A DNA stretch of 64,000 bases from Sphingomonas yabuuchiae (GCF_001477495.1 NZ_LDTF01000007.1:186001-250000); one strand, 5' to 3'; counted from the first letter of the stretch, positions 17,536 through 26,145 are shown. Notes: generated from the sequence alone by a model not told the origin. Made by a program: numbers and translations.

Positions 17536-19329
17536 ATGAGCATGATGAACCGGATCGCATGGCTTCTGGCCGGGGCGGCCTTGACGGCGATGCCGCTCGG
17601 CGCCGCGCAGGCCAAGGGGCGGCCGCAGGCCGCAAGCAAGGCGGCCGCCACGCCGGACGCCCGGTTTCGCGCGCTGTCGGATGCCGAATATCAATGGCGG
17701 ATCAGCCAGAGTGCCGCCGACGACGACAGCGGCAGTGCGGGTTCGCGGCAATTGCCCGATGTCGGCCCGGTGGCCCAGGCCGCACGGCTGGCACGCTGGG
17801 AAGCCACCGCCAAGGCCCTGGATGCGATCGATCCGGCCAAGCTCTCCCCCAATGTCCGCACCGACTATATGGTCTATCACGGCCAGATCGATGCGCTGCT
17901 CGCGGCGCAGCGGTTCCGGGAATATGAAAAGCCGCTCAATTCCGACACCAGCTTCTGGGGCAATCTGGCCAGCTGGGCACGGGGCAGCTTCACCAAGGAA
18001 AGCCAGTATCGCGATTACATCGCCATGCTGCACCAGATGCCGCGTTATTACGACCAGCAGATCGCGAACATGCGGGCGGGTCTTGCGCGGGGCTTCACCG
18101 TGCCGCGCGTCACGTTGAAAGGGCGAGATATCGGCGTGGCGCAGGTGGTCGATGGCGGCGTGAGCGAAGACCAGCCCTTCTACGAGCCGTTCAAGGCCAT
18201 GCCCGCGAACATGGCTCCCGCGACGGCTGCGGCGCTGCGGGCAGAGGCGAAGGCGGCGATCCGCAATGACGTGCTGCCCGCACACCAGCGGCTGCTGACC
18301 TTCCTGCGCGAGGATTATATACCTCGCGCACAGGCCAGCACGGCGGCCTATGACCTGCCGGACGGACGGGCCTATTACCGGTCCAAAATCCGCGAATATG
18401 TGACCGCGGACATGACGCCCGAACAGGTCCATGCAATCGGTCTGTCCGAGATGCAGCGAATCCGCGCCCGGATGGACGGCGTGATGAAGGAGGTGAAGTT
18501 CCAGGGCGACCTGCCCGCGTTCCTGACCTTCCTGCGCACCGACCCGCGCTTTTATGCGAAGACGCCGCAGGAGCTTCTCGACAAGGCGGCCTGGATCGCC
18601 AAGGGCTTTGACGGGGTCGCGGCCCAATGGATCGGCCATTTGCCGCGCAGCCGCTTTGCGATCAAGCCGGTGCCTGCGGATCAGGCACCCTTCTATACCT
18701 CCGGGCGTGGCGGGCCGGGCATCTATCTGGTCAATACCTACGACCTGCCCTCGCGTCCGCTCTATGCGCTGCCCGCGCTGACCCTGCACGAAAGTGCGCC
18801 GGGCCATGCCTTTCAGATGCCGCTGGCTGCCGAGAACAAGAATCTGCCCGCCTTCCGTCGCGACAACTACCTGTCGGCCTATGGCGAAGGCTGGGCGCTC
18901 TATTGCGAGGCGCTGGGCGAGGAAATGGGGTTCTACAAGGATCCCTATGACCGTTTCGGCATGCTGTCCTATCAGGCGTGGCGTGCAGCGCGGCTCGTCG
19001 TCGACACGGGTATCCATGCCATGGGTTGGAGCCGGGAAAAGGCGCAGGCCTATCTTCGCGACAATACCGCCCTGTCCAACCATGAGATCGAGACCGAGGT
19101 CGATCGCTATATCGCATGGCCGGGCCAAGCGCTGTCCTATTATATGGGGCAGCTCGCCTTCCAGCGGGCGCGAGCCAAGGCCGAAAAGGCGCTGGGGCCG
19201 AAGTTCAACATCCGTGCCTGGCACGATGCGATGCTGCAGCTGGGATATGTCCCGTTGCCGGTCATCGACCAGCGAACCGATCGCTTCATCGCCGAAGGGG
19301 GCAAAGGGCCCTATCCCGACGAGGAATGA
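17536..19329 (+). CDS. Exported DUF885 family protein, metallopeptidase-like
   Basis: A 597-residue protein with signal peptide MSMMNRIAWLLAGAALTAMPLGAAQA. DUF885 hallmarks are the HESAPGHAFQ motif at 418-427 and EGWALYCEALG at 451-461. Together they resemble a zinc site of the gluzincin type (two His and a downstream Glu), although the spacing HxxxxxH differs from HExxH. It probably acts outside the cytoplasm on peptides. It sits between the Ldh2-family gene and the DapA-family gene, which would fit peptide breakdown feeding amino-acid catabolism. Substrate unknown. Confidence 0.85.
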   Translation: MSMMNRIAWLLAGAALTAMPLGAAQAKGRPQAASKAAATPDARFRALSDAEYQWRISQSAADDDSGSAGSRQLPDVGPVAQAARLARWEATAKALDAIDPAKLSPNVRTDYMVYHGQIDALLAAQRFREYEKPLNSDTSFWGNLASWARGSFTKESQYRDYIAMLHQMPRYYDQQIANMRAGLARGFTVPRVTLKGRDIGVAQVVDGGVSEDQPFYEPFKAMPANMAPATAAALRAEAKAAIRNDVLPAHQRLLTFLREDYIPRAQASTAAYDLPDGRAYYRSKIREYVTADMTPEQVHAIGLSEMQRIRARMDGVMKEVKFQGDLPAFLTFLRTDPRFYAKTPQELLDKAAWIAKGFDGVAAQWIGHLPRSRFAIKPVPADQAPFYTSGRGGPGIYLVNTYDLPSRPLYALPALTLHESAPGHAFQMPLAAENKNLPAFRRDNYLSAYGEGWALYCEALGEEMGFYKDPYDRFGMLSYQAWRAARLVVDTGIHAMGWSREKAQAYLRDNTALSNHEIETEVDRYIAWPGQALSYYMGQLAFQRARAKAEKALGPKFNIRAWHDAMLQLGYVPLPVIDQRTDRFIAEGGKGPYPDEE

Positions 19330-19332
19330 CGA

Positions 19333-19372
19333 TTGACCGCGCCAAGGCAACGCGCTAAACGGTATACGATAT
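19333..19372 (+). promoter_or_regulatory. Second promoter with the same candidate operator, for the DapA-family gene
   Basis: TTGACC (19,333-19,338) is followed exactly 22 bp later by GGTATACGATAT (19,361-19,372), the same order and spacing as before the GH127 gene. The -10 would be the weak CTAAAC at 19,355-19,360. It ends 26 bp before the GTG start at 19,399, so the operator again falls at the expected transcription start. This makes it an internal promoter of the locus for the DapA-type gene, gntR and permease. Confidence 0.6.
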
Positions 19373-19398
19373 CTAAAACAACGGCAGGAAAACAGATA

Positions 19399-20313
19399 GT
19401 GAGCATCGGCTGGCGCGGCGTATTCCCCGCAGTGACGACCCAGATCCGCGAGGATATGTCGATCGATCTCGCCGACACGCAGCGCGTCGTCGACGATCTG
19501 GTCAATGACGGCGTGACCGGCGTGATCGCGCTGGGCACGGTCGGCGAGAACAATTCGCTCGACTATGACGAGAAGGTCACGGTCCTGACCGCCATCGTCG
19601 AGGCGGTGGCGGGCCGCGTGCCGGTGATCACCGGCTGCTCGGAATATGATACGCGCCGCGCGGTGCGTTACGCGCAGGCGGCGGAAAAGGCCGGGGCCGA
19701 TGGCCTGATGCTGCTGCCGCCGATGGTCTATGTGCCCAAGGCGCATGAGCTGGTGAACCATTTCAAGGGCGTGGCCGACCAGACCGGCCTGCCGATCATG
19801 CTCTACAACAACCCGCCCGCATACCGCACGGTCATCGACCAGTCGGTTCTGGAAGCGCTGGTCGACGTGAAGAACATCGTCGCGGTCAAGGAATCGGCCC
19901 CCGACACGCGCCGTTTCACCGATTTCCGCAACGCGTTCGGTGATCGCTACACCCTGTTCGCCGGTCTCGACGACGTGGCGCTCGAGGGGCTGTATCTGGG
20001 TGCGCAGGGCTGGGTCTCGGGCCTGACCAATGCCTTTCCCAAGGAGTCGGTCGAGCTGGTCGCGGCGTTCGATCGCGGCGACCATGCCAAGGCGATGGAA
20101 ATCTATCGCTGGTTCATGCCACTCCTCCACCTCGATGCCGAGCATGACCTCGTCCAGTCGATCAAGCTGGCCGAGCAGGTCATGGGCCGTGGTTCGGAAC
20201 GCGTCCTGCCGCCGCGCTATGTCCTGGAAGGCGAGCGCCGGGCCGAGGTGATCGCGATGGTCGAAAAGGCCGCCGCGACCCGTCCAAACCTGGGCCAGGC
20301 CAAGGCCGCCTGA
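19399..20313 (+). CDS. DapA/NAL-family lyase, possible 1-pyrroline-4-hydroxy-2-carboxylate deaminase
   Basis: A 304-residue class I aldolase-type TIM barrel. The GTG at 19,399 with AGGAAAA upstream is preferred; an earlier start would put the operator inside the gene. Family features are GTVGENNSLDYDEK (the phosphate-type loop), MLYNNPPAY with the catalytic Tyr, and AVKESAPDTRRF with the Schiff-base Lys. The opening SIGWRGVFPAVTTQ and the tail LPPRYVLEGERRAEV remind me of HypD-type enzymes of bacterial hydroxyproline catabolism. An L-2-keto-3-deoxyarabonate dehydratase or a true dihydrodipicolinate synthase are alternatives. The stop overlaps the gntR start. Confidence 0.8.
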   Translation: MSIGWRGVFPAVTTQIREDMSIDLADTQRVVDDLVNDGVTGVIALGTVGENNSLDYDEKVTVLTAIVEAVAGRVPVITGCSEYDTRRAVRYAQAAEKAGADGLMLLPPMVYVPKAHELVNHFKGVADQTGLPIMLYNNPPAYRTVIDQSVLEALVDVKNIVAVKESAPDTRRFTDFRNAFGDRYTLFAGLDDVALEGLYLGAQGWVSGLTNAFPKESVELVAAFDRGDHAKAMEIYRWFMPLLHLDAEHDLVQSIKLAEQVMGRGSERVLPPRYVLEGERRAEVIAMVEKAAATRPNLGQAKAA

Positions 20314-21023
20314 TGGCGACGGCGCTCTCGCTACCGGACGTCGCCCTGGATGACGGGCGTCATCGGGGCGAGGGCGTCATCGTCGTGCAGACCCTGGCGG
20401 ATCGCATCTTCGCGATCATACGCGAACGGATCATCGCGGGGGCCATCCCCGCTGATCGACCGATCCGCCAGGATGCGCTGGCCGCCGAACTGGGCGTCAG
20501 CAAGATACCGCTGCGCGAGGCGATGGCCCGGCTGGAGCAGGAGGGGCTGCTCCACGGTGTCGCCAATCGCGGCTATATGATCAGCGCGCTGTCGGACGCG
20601 CAGGCCGAGGATATTTATGGCCTGCGCCTGAAGCTCGAACCGGCGGCCGCCGCACGCGCCGCGTTCGTTGCCGATGCCGATGACCGCGCTGCCCTGGTCG
20701 CCGCATTCGAGGCGCTCGACCAGGCGGCGGCCAGCGATCTGGCGCGCGTCGCCATCTGCAACCGTCGTTTTCACATGGCGATGGTCCGCCCCACGCGGCA
20801 GCCCTTGACCATCCAGCTGATCCGTCAGCTCGCACTGCTTGCCGAGCGCTATGTCGTCGCGCATTTGCAGCCCGCCGGGCGCGATGCGCGAGCCCATCTG
20901 GAGCATCGCGAACAGCTCGACGCCTTTCTTGCGCGGGACACCGACCGGCTTAGGGCATTGCTTGATACGCATATCCGGTCCACCCTGATGGACCTGAAAG
21001 GCGGGCTCGCACCCGTCGAGTGA
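20313..21023 (+). CDS. GntR/FCD family transcriptional regulator
   Basis: A 236-residue repressor-type protein. The winged helix-turn-helix (about residues 26-90) includes PIRQDALAAELGVSKIPLREA and ARLEQEGLL. The C-terminal all-helical FCD ligand domain has the metal-site pattern with Asp/His residues in NRRFHMAMV and EHREQLDAFLARD. FCD proteins usually sense a carboxylate of the pathway they control. It overlaps the DapA-family gene by one base and precedes the permease, so it is probably the local regulator of the two GGTATAC promoters. A paralogue lies at 30,869-31,513. Confidence 0.9.
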   Translation: MATALSLPDVALDDGRHRGEGVIVVQTLADRIFAIIRERIIAGAIPADRPIRQDALAAELGVSKIPLREAMARLEQEGLLHGVANRGYMISALSDAQAEDIYGLRLKLEPAAAARAAFVADADDRAALVAAFEALDQAAASDLARVAICNRRFHMAMVRPTRQPLTIQLIRQLALLAERYVVAHLQPAGRDARAHLEHREQLDAFLARDTDRLRALLDTHIRSTLMDLKGGLAPVE

Positions 21024-21060
21024 CAATGACATGCCCAAAGGGCGGGGGGATTTTTCGACG

Positions 21061-22464
21061 ATGTTCGGACCGAGAAAATCGCTGGGGAGCGTGACCCAGC
21101 ATGCGGAGGGGCAGGCGCTGGCCAAGACGCTCAGCTGGCCGCATCTGATCGCATTGGGGGTCGGCGCGATCGTCGGCACCGGCATCTACACGCTGACCGG
21201 CGTGGGGGCCGAGCGGGCTGGACCCGCGGTCATCCTGGCCTTCGCCATTGCGGGCGCGGTATGCGCCTGTGCCGCGCTGGCCTATGCCGAACTCGCCACG
21301 CTGATCCCGGCGGCGGGCAGTGCCTATACCTTCAGTTACACCGCGCTCGGCGAAACGCTCGCCTGGGTCGTCGGGTGGAGCCTGATCCTCGAATATTCCC
21401 TGGCCTGTTCGACCGTGGCGGTCGGCTGGTCGGGGTATCTGGTCGGCTGGATCCAGGCGGCGGGCGTGCATCTGCCGCCCGAATTGCTGGCGGGCCCGCA
21501 TGGCGGGGGCATCATCAATCTGCCTGCGGTCGTGGTCGCGCTGTCGGTGATGGGCATGCTGGTCGCGGGTACGCGGGAAAGCGCGACGCTGAACATCATT
21601 CTCGTCGTCGTGAAGCTCGTCGCGCTGGGCGTGTTCGTCGCCTTCGCGCTTCCGGCGTTCAACAACGCCAATCTTCATCCCTTCATGCCGTACGGCTTTG
21701 GCGCGACCGAGGTGGACGGGGCCAAGCGTGGCGTCATGGCGGCGGCGGCCATCGTGTTCTTCGCCTTTTACGGCTTCGATGCGGTGGCGACCTCGGCGGA
21801 GGAGGCCAAGAACCCCGGCCGCGACCTGACCATCGGGATCGTCGGGTCGATGCTGGTCTGCACGCTTATCTATATGGCGGTGGCGGTGACGGCCGTGGGT
21901 GCGCTGCCCTTCCTGCAACTCGCCAATTCGCCCGAGCCGCTGGCGCTCGTCCTGCGTTCTCTGGGCCAGCCCACGGCGGCGCACCTGATCGCACTGGCCG
22001 CCGTCATCGCGCTGCCCTCGGTCATCCTTGTGATGATGTACGGCCAGAGCCGTATCTTCTTCACCATGGCGCGTGACGGCCTGCTGCCGCAGTCGCTCGC
22101 GGTGGTCAGCAAGCGCAGCGGCGCGCCGACGCGCATCACGCTGGTGACCGGCGTGTCGATCGCCATCGTCGCCGGTATCTTCCGCCTCGACGAGATTGCC
22201 GAGCTGGCCAATGCGGGTACGCTGCTGGCCTTTATCGCGGTCGGAGCGTGTCTGATGATCCTGCGGCGCCGGGCGCCTGAGGCCAAGCGGCTGTTCCGCT
22301 GTCCGCAGCCTTATCTGGTCGGTACGCTGGCCATTCTGGGCTGTCTCTACCTTCTGTTCAGTTTGCCGAGCGCGACCATCGTCCGCTTCATCATCTGGAA
22401 CCTGGCGGGCCTGGCCTTCTACTTCGCCTATGGGCGTCGGCGGAGCGCCCTGGCCAAGGGCTGA
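21061..22464 (+). CDS. APC-family amino-acid permease
   Basis: With the ATG at 21,061 (MFGPRKSLG) the product has 467 residues and about 12 hydrophobic segments. LIALGVGAIVGTGIYTLTG in the first membrane helix and FFAFYGFDAVATSAEEAKNPGRDLT in the sixth are typical of APC/YfnA-type amino-acid transporters. An ATG at 21,031 is in frame, but GGGGGGA at 21,044-21,051 fits the later start. It is the last gene of the catabolic locus and is a plausible importer of the amino or imino acid it degrades. Its 3' end overlaps the convergent GGDEF-EAL gene by 37 bp. Confidence 0.88.
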   Translation: MFGPRKSLGSVTQHAEGQALAKTLSWPHLIALGVGAIVGTGIYTLTGVGAERAGPAVILAFAIAGAVCACAALAYAELATLIPAAGSAYTFSYTALGETLAWVVGWSLILEYSLACSTVAVGWSGYLVGWIQAAGVHLPPELLAGPHGGGIINLPAVVVALSVMGMLVAGTRESATLNIILVVVKLVALGVFVAFALPAFNNANLHPFMPYGFGATEVDGAKRGVMAAAAIVFFAFYGFDAVATSAEEAKNPGRDLTIGIVGSMLVCTLIYMAVAVTAVGALPFLQLANSPEPLALVLRSLGQPTAAHLIALAAVIALPSVILVMMYGQSRIFFTMARDGLLPQSLAVVSKRSGAPTRITLVTGVSIAIVAGIFRLDEIAELANAGTLLAFIAVGACLMILRRRAPEAKRLFRCPQPYLVGTLAILGCLYLLFSLPSATIVRFIIWNLAGLAFYFAYGRRRSALAKG

Positions 22465-24779
22465 ACCCCGACCAGAGGTTGGGCGGGGCGGCCGAACAGA
22501 TATCCCTGGGCCTGGGGGCATCCTTCCTCCAGCACCATGCGATGCTGCTCGGCCGTCTCGACCCCTTCGGCGACCACGGGCAAGTTCAGGCTCTGACCCA
22601 AGCCGACGATCGCCCGGACGATCGAGCGGGCGGCGGCATCGGTGGCGACGCCCGAGATGAAGCTCTTGTCGATCTTGATCTTGTCGAACGGGAAGCATTG
22701 CAGGTTGCTGAGCGAGCTGTAGCCGGTTCCGAAATCATCCATGACGATGCCCACGCCTATAGCCTTCAGACGGTGAAGCGTCTTCAGCGTCGACTCACGG
22801 TCATGGAGCAGCACGTTCTCGGTGATTTCCAGCTCCAGCCGGTGCGCGGGAAAGCCGCTCTCGTCGAGAGCCCGCGCAACGATCTCGGCCAGGTTCGGCA
22901 ACTGGAACTGGATCGGCGAGACATTGACCGCGAGCGTCATGGGTTCTGGCCAGTCCGCGGCCGTCCGGCATGCGGTCGACAACACCCATTCGCCCAGTTG
23001 GAGGATGATGCCGGTCTCCTCGGCCAGCGGCACGAATTCGTCGGGCTCGACTATGCCGCGCTCGGGATGCTCCCAGCGTAACAGTGCTTCATGGCCGATA
23101 ACGGTTGCGCTGTCGGTCGATACCAGCGGCTGATAGGCCAGCCGCATCTGGCCGCGCAGCAGGGCGTGGCGAAGGTCGTGCTCCAGCGCCAGGCGCTTTC
23201 GCATCGTGCGGTCCATGTCCTGGTCGAAGAATGATGCCGTGCCCCGACCGCCGGTCTTGGCGCGGTAGAGTGCGACGTCTGCATTCTGCCGCAGCGACTG
23301 GGCGTCGACGGCGTCCTGGGGAAACAGCGAGACGCCGATGCTGACTCCGACCGCCATCGGATCGCGGCTGAGGTCCATTTCGGCGGCAAAGGCCTCCAGG
23401 ATCGACTCGGCCAGCCGGCGGACACATTCGGGGTCTTCTATCCCCCGTTGCAGGATCAGAAACTCGTCGCCACCGACACGCGCCACCACGCCAGCCTCAT
23501 TGACGGCGGCCGTCAGAATGGCCGCGACCCGGCACAATATGGCATCGCCAGCGGCATGGCCGAACAGGTCGTTGACCGCCTTGAAACGATCGAGGTCGAG
23601 CGCGAGCAGCGCGAACGGGCCTTTCTGATCGGCCTGCGCAATCGCACTTTCCAGTGCCTGGTTGAAAAAGGCGCGATTGGGAAGTTCGGTCAGCGGGTCG
23701 TGCACCGCCATGAATTCGATCTGCCGTTGGGCCCGGCGCTGCTCGGTCAGGTCGCGCACCGACATGACCATGGCGCGCCGACCGCGATATTCGATTTCAT
23801 GGCTGGCGATTTCAAGGCAACGATCGAGCGAGGCGATCGCGCGCGGACGGGTTTCGATCAGCCCGCCGTCGACGAGGATCAGCGGCACTGCGTCGATCGC
23901 TTCCAGCCAGTCTTCGGGGCGCGAGCCCGTCAGCCGACTTGGCTCTATGCCGAGCATCGTCGCGAGCCTGGCATTGGCCTCGACGATTCGGCCGTGGTGC
24001 AGGATCGCGATCCCCTCACGCGTCGCCTGGGTCAGGCCGCGCAGGTCGGTGAGAAGCCGGTCCAGCAGCGCCGCCGCGACCAGCGCCACCACGATGGCCG
24101 CCGTCACCAGACCAACCACGCGCGCCAGGGAGAGCGGCCGGAGCGGGTGGAGGTTCGGATCCACGACCACGCCACCGGGCACCAGCGTCGTGGCCGTCAT
24201 CGCACCGAAATGCAGGACGACGATACCCAGTGCCGCCACGCCGACGGACAGGGCGGTACGACCCCGTCCCGATGTTCGAACATGGATATGGAATGCAGCC
24301 GTCAGCAAAAGCATGGCAGCGAGAAATGCAGTGGCCAGCCCCAAGTGGTCATAGCGAATGTGCGCCGGGACGATGAGCGCGGCCATACCGATCAGATGCA
24401 TGGCGCCAATGCCGATCGTGGTCAGCCCACCAACGGCCAGACAACCGGTCAGGTCACGCCGTCGCCGGATATAGCCGAGCGCGATCCAGATGGTCAGGCA
24501 GGGCGCCGCGATCGAAATCAACGTCAAGGGAAGGTCGAAGCCCAGCGGCAACGGACCCCGATAGGCGAGCATCGACAGAAAGTGCGTGCACCAGATGCTG
24601 ACGCCGCCCGTGATCGCGGCCAGCGCCACCCAGTTGCGTCGGCGAGCCTCGACGCACTCCTCGGCGCGGTCATGCAACAGAAACAGGGCGATCAGCCCCA
24701 ATACGCACACACCTAGAGCGGGCAATATCAGCCAGGGATCATGCTGCCCGACAATACACCCCACGATGTTGAGCATCAT
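22428..24779 (-). CDS. MHYT-sensor GGDEF-EAL cyclic-di-GMP protein
   Basis: A 783-residue membrane protein. The N-terminal MHYT sensor has about seven TM helices with the repeated His/Met motifs WCTHFLSMLAY, GAMHLIGMAAL and VLHFGAMTATT, thought to bind copper and sense a small gas or redox signal. A PAS-like linker follows. The GGDEF motif is intact (VGGDEF, about 435-440), and the EAL domain keeps EALLRW (about 562), NVSPIQF, ELEITENVLL and DDFGTGYSSL. Both synthase and phosphodiesterase activities are possible. The ATG at 24,779 is chosen for GAGGGA 9 nt upstream; 24,788 is an alternative. Confidence 0.92.
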   Translation of the reverse strand: MMLNIVGCIVGQHDPWLILPALGVCVLGLIALFLLHDRAEECVEARRRNWVALAAITGGVSIWCTHFLSMLAYRGPLPLGFDLPLTLISIAAPCLTIWIALGYIRRRRDLTGCLAVGGLTTIGIGAMHLIGMAALIVPAHIRYDHLGLATAFLAAMLLLTAAFHIHVRTSGRGRTALSVGVAALGIVVLHFGAMTATTLVPGGVVVDPNLHPLRPLSLARVVGLVTAAIVVALVAAALLDRLLTDLRGLTQATREGIAILHHGRIVEANARLATMLGIEPSRLTGSRPEDWLEAIDAVPLILVDGGLIETRPRAIASLDRCLEIASHEIEYRGRRAMVMSVRDLTEQRRAQRQIEFMAVHDPLTELPNRAFFNQALESAIAQADQKGPFALLALDLDRFKAVNDLFGHAAGDAILCRVAAILTAAVNEAGVVARVGGDEFLILQRGIEDPECVRRLAESILEAFAAEMDLSRDPMAVGVSIGVSLFPQDAVDAQSLRQNADVALYRAKTGGRGTASFFDQDMDRTMRKRLALEHDLRHALLRGQMRLAYQPLVSTDSATVIGHEALLRWEHPERGIVEPDEFVPLAEETGIILQLGEWVLSTACRTAADWPEPMTLAVNVSPIQFQLPNLAEIVARALDESGFPAHRLELEITENVLLHDRESTLKTLHRLKAIGVGIVMDDFGTGYSSLSNLQCFPFDKIKIDKSFISGVATDAAARSIVRAIVGLGQSLNLPVVAEGVETAEQHRMVLEEGCPQAQGYLFGRPAQPLVGVQPLARALRRRP

Positions 24780-24901
24780 ATGTGTCATTCCCTCGGTGAC
24801 ACATTGTTCCAGCGGCCGTTGAAGAAAGCTTAACATAGGTCCGGAAACGGACCATTCTCCATACGCGTGAGAGGGGCTTTCCAAATTGCCACCAAAATTC
24901 T

Positions 24902-24915
24902 ATACCGAGCGTTAT
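24902..24915. promoter_or_regulatory. TetR half-matching operator over its own start codon
   Basis: ATACC-GAGC-GTTAT (24,902-24,915) matches ATACCnnnnGGTAT in 9 of 10 arm positions and overlaps the first two bases of the tetR start codon. Two perfect copies follow the gene at 25,536 and 25,582. This suggests autoregulation. Confidence 0.55.
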
Positions 24916-25522
24916 GGAAAATGCTCTGCCCGCGTGTAAGGGCCGCCCGCGTGAATTCTGCACCGACCAAGCCTTGGCCTCCGCGCTCCGTGTATTCTGG
25001 AGCAAGGGCTATGAGGGTGCGTCGATGGCCGACCTGACCGAGGCGATGGGCATCACCAAGCCCAGCCTCTATGCGGCGTTCGGGAACAAGGAGGCGTTGT
25101 TCCACAAGGCACTCGACCTCTACGAGGCAGAGAAGCTCGCCTATATCCGCGAGGCCTTGGATCAGCCCACGGCGCGCGGCGTCGCCGAACATCTGCTGCG
25201 CGGTGCGCTGAAGGCCATGACCAGCCAATGGGAGCCGAAGGGGTGTCTGGGTGTGATCCACTCGGTAGCCTGCGGAGCGGAAGCGGAGTCCATCAAGGCG
25301 GAAGTGGTGGCGCGGCGGGCATCGTCGCAGGCGGCGATCGTCGGCCGTTTTCAGCGTGCGGTGGACGAGGGCGATCTTCCCGCCAATATCGATCCGGCGG
25401 GATTGGCCAATCTGATTTTCGCGGTCCTGCAGGGCATGGGTGTCCAGGCAGGGTCCGGTGTCCCGTCGGAGCAGCTGCAATCGATGGTCGACGCGGCATT
25501 GGCGCTCTGGCCCTCGCGCTAA
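24914..25522 (+). CDS. TetR/AcrR-family regulator
   Basis: A 202-residue regulator. The N-terminal helix-turn-helix is clear: ALRVFWSKGYEGASMADL, then TEAMGITKPSLYAAFGNKEALF (about 22-62). The C-terminal ligand-binding half has KGCLGVIHSVACG, as in the AcrR-like TetR_C group often annotated as responding to electrophiles or aromatic compounds. It reads away from the MHYT gene (135-bp divergent gap). Operator-like palindromes overlap its start and lie just after its stop, so it probably regulates itself and the next gene. Confidence 0.9.
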   Translation: MENALPACKGRPREFCTDQALASALRVFWSKGYEGASMADLTEAMGITKPSLYAAFGNKEALFHKALDLYEAEKLAYIREALDQPTARGVAEHLLRGALKAMTSQWEPKGCLGVIHSVACGAEAESIKAEVVARRASSQAAIVGRFQRAVDEGDLPANIDPAGLANLIFAVLQGMGVQAGSGVPSEQLQSMVDAALALWPSR

Positions 25523-25535
25523 GGAACAATTTTTA

Positions 25536-25595
25536 ATACCGGTTGGTATGAAAGTCGTTGACGCCTGTACGGCGGATTAATATACCAGCCGGTAT
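25536..25595. promoter_or_regulatory. Two perfect ATACCnnnnGGTAT palindromes (TetR operators)
   Basis: ATACC-GGTT-GGTAT (25,536-25,549) and ATACC-AGCC-GGTAT (25,582-25,595) are perfect 5-bp inverted repeats with 4-nt spacers. Their centres are 46 bp apart, in the 203-bp gap between tetR and the 139-residue unknown gene. TetR proteins commonly bind such 14-16 bp palindromes. Binding by the adjacent TetR is inferred. Confidence 0.7.
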
Positions 25596-25725
25596 GGAAG
25601 GTGATCCTCACCTTCGCGATTGAAATGGCGAGACAGCAGGATGGGCGGCCCCGGTGCCGCTTCCTCGAGCGAGCGTGATGCTGGCCGGGGCAGGATGTCC
25701 CGCGCCGGTAAAAGGGGTTTGCATC

Positions 25726-26145
25726 ATGGCCTATGTCGCTTTTCAGGAAATCGGTGCCGCACGGATCGCTGTCGATGCCGTCATGGCGCAACAGGGCGCG
25801 GCGGCAGTCCGGCCCGATGCCCGTCTGTCGGCCCTCGAATGGCAGGTCGTCGCCCTCGCCCGGCGCGACCGCCTGTCGAGCCTGCGCGAGCCGACCAAGC
25901 TGATCCGCGCGATCGGCAGCATCTTCGGCGAAACCCGCAACCCGCGCTTGGCCGATCCCTCGCTGGAGGCGCTGCGCCGGATGGCGGTGCTGAGCTGGCA
26001 TCATGGTTATAGCGTGCCCTCGCACGAGGTCCGGGCCTTCCTTGCCGCCGGTTATACGCCCGACCAGTATGAGCTGATGGTCGACAGCATCGCGACCGCG
26101 CTCAGCGATTCGCGGCGGCTGGCGCGGCCCATGGCGGCCGAGTAA
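25726..26145 (+). CDS. Conserved-looking protein of unknown function, TetR-linked
   Basis: A 139-residue soluble protein I cannot place in a family. It begins MAYVAFQEIGAARIAVDAV and ends in an Arg/Ala-rich tail; the middle is helical (SALEWQVVALARRDRLSSL, PSLEALRRMAVLSWHHGYSVP). The ATG at 25,726 is chosen for AAAGGGG 8 nt upstream. It is downstream of two TetR palindromes and may be the regulated target. Confidence 0.65.
   Translation: MAYVAFQEIGAARIAVDAVMAQQGAAAVRPDARLSALEWQVVALARRDRLSSLREPTKLIRAIGSIFGETRNPRLADPSLEALRRMAVLSWHHGYSVPSHEVRAFLAAGYTPDQYELMVDSIATALSDSRRLARPMAAE

Noticed and set aside
17494-20145. 883-codon open frame on the minus strand across the DUF885 and DapA-family genes
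   Set aside because: It is exactly antisense to genes with clear family motifs, has no recognisable domain, and long antisense frames are expected at this GC content.
23448-24716. 422-codon plus-strand open frame inside the MHYT-GGDEF-EAL gene
   Set aside because: Antisense to an intact multidomain protein; translation is charged low-complexity sequence with no motif.
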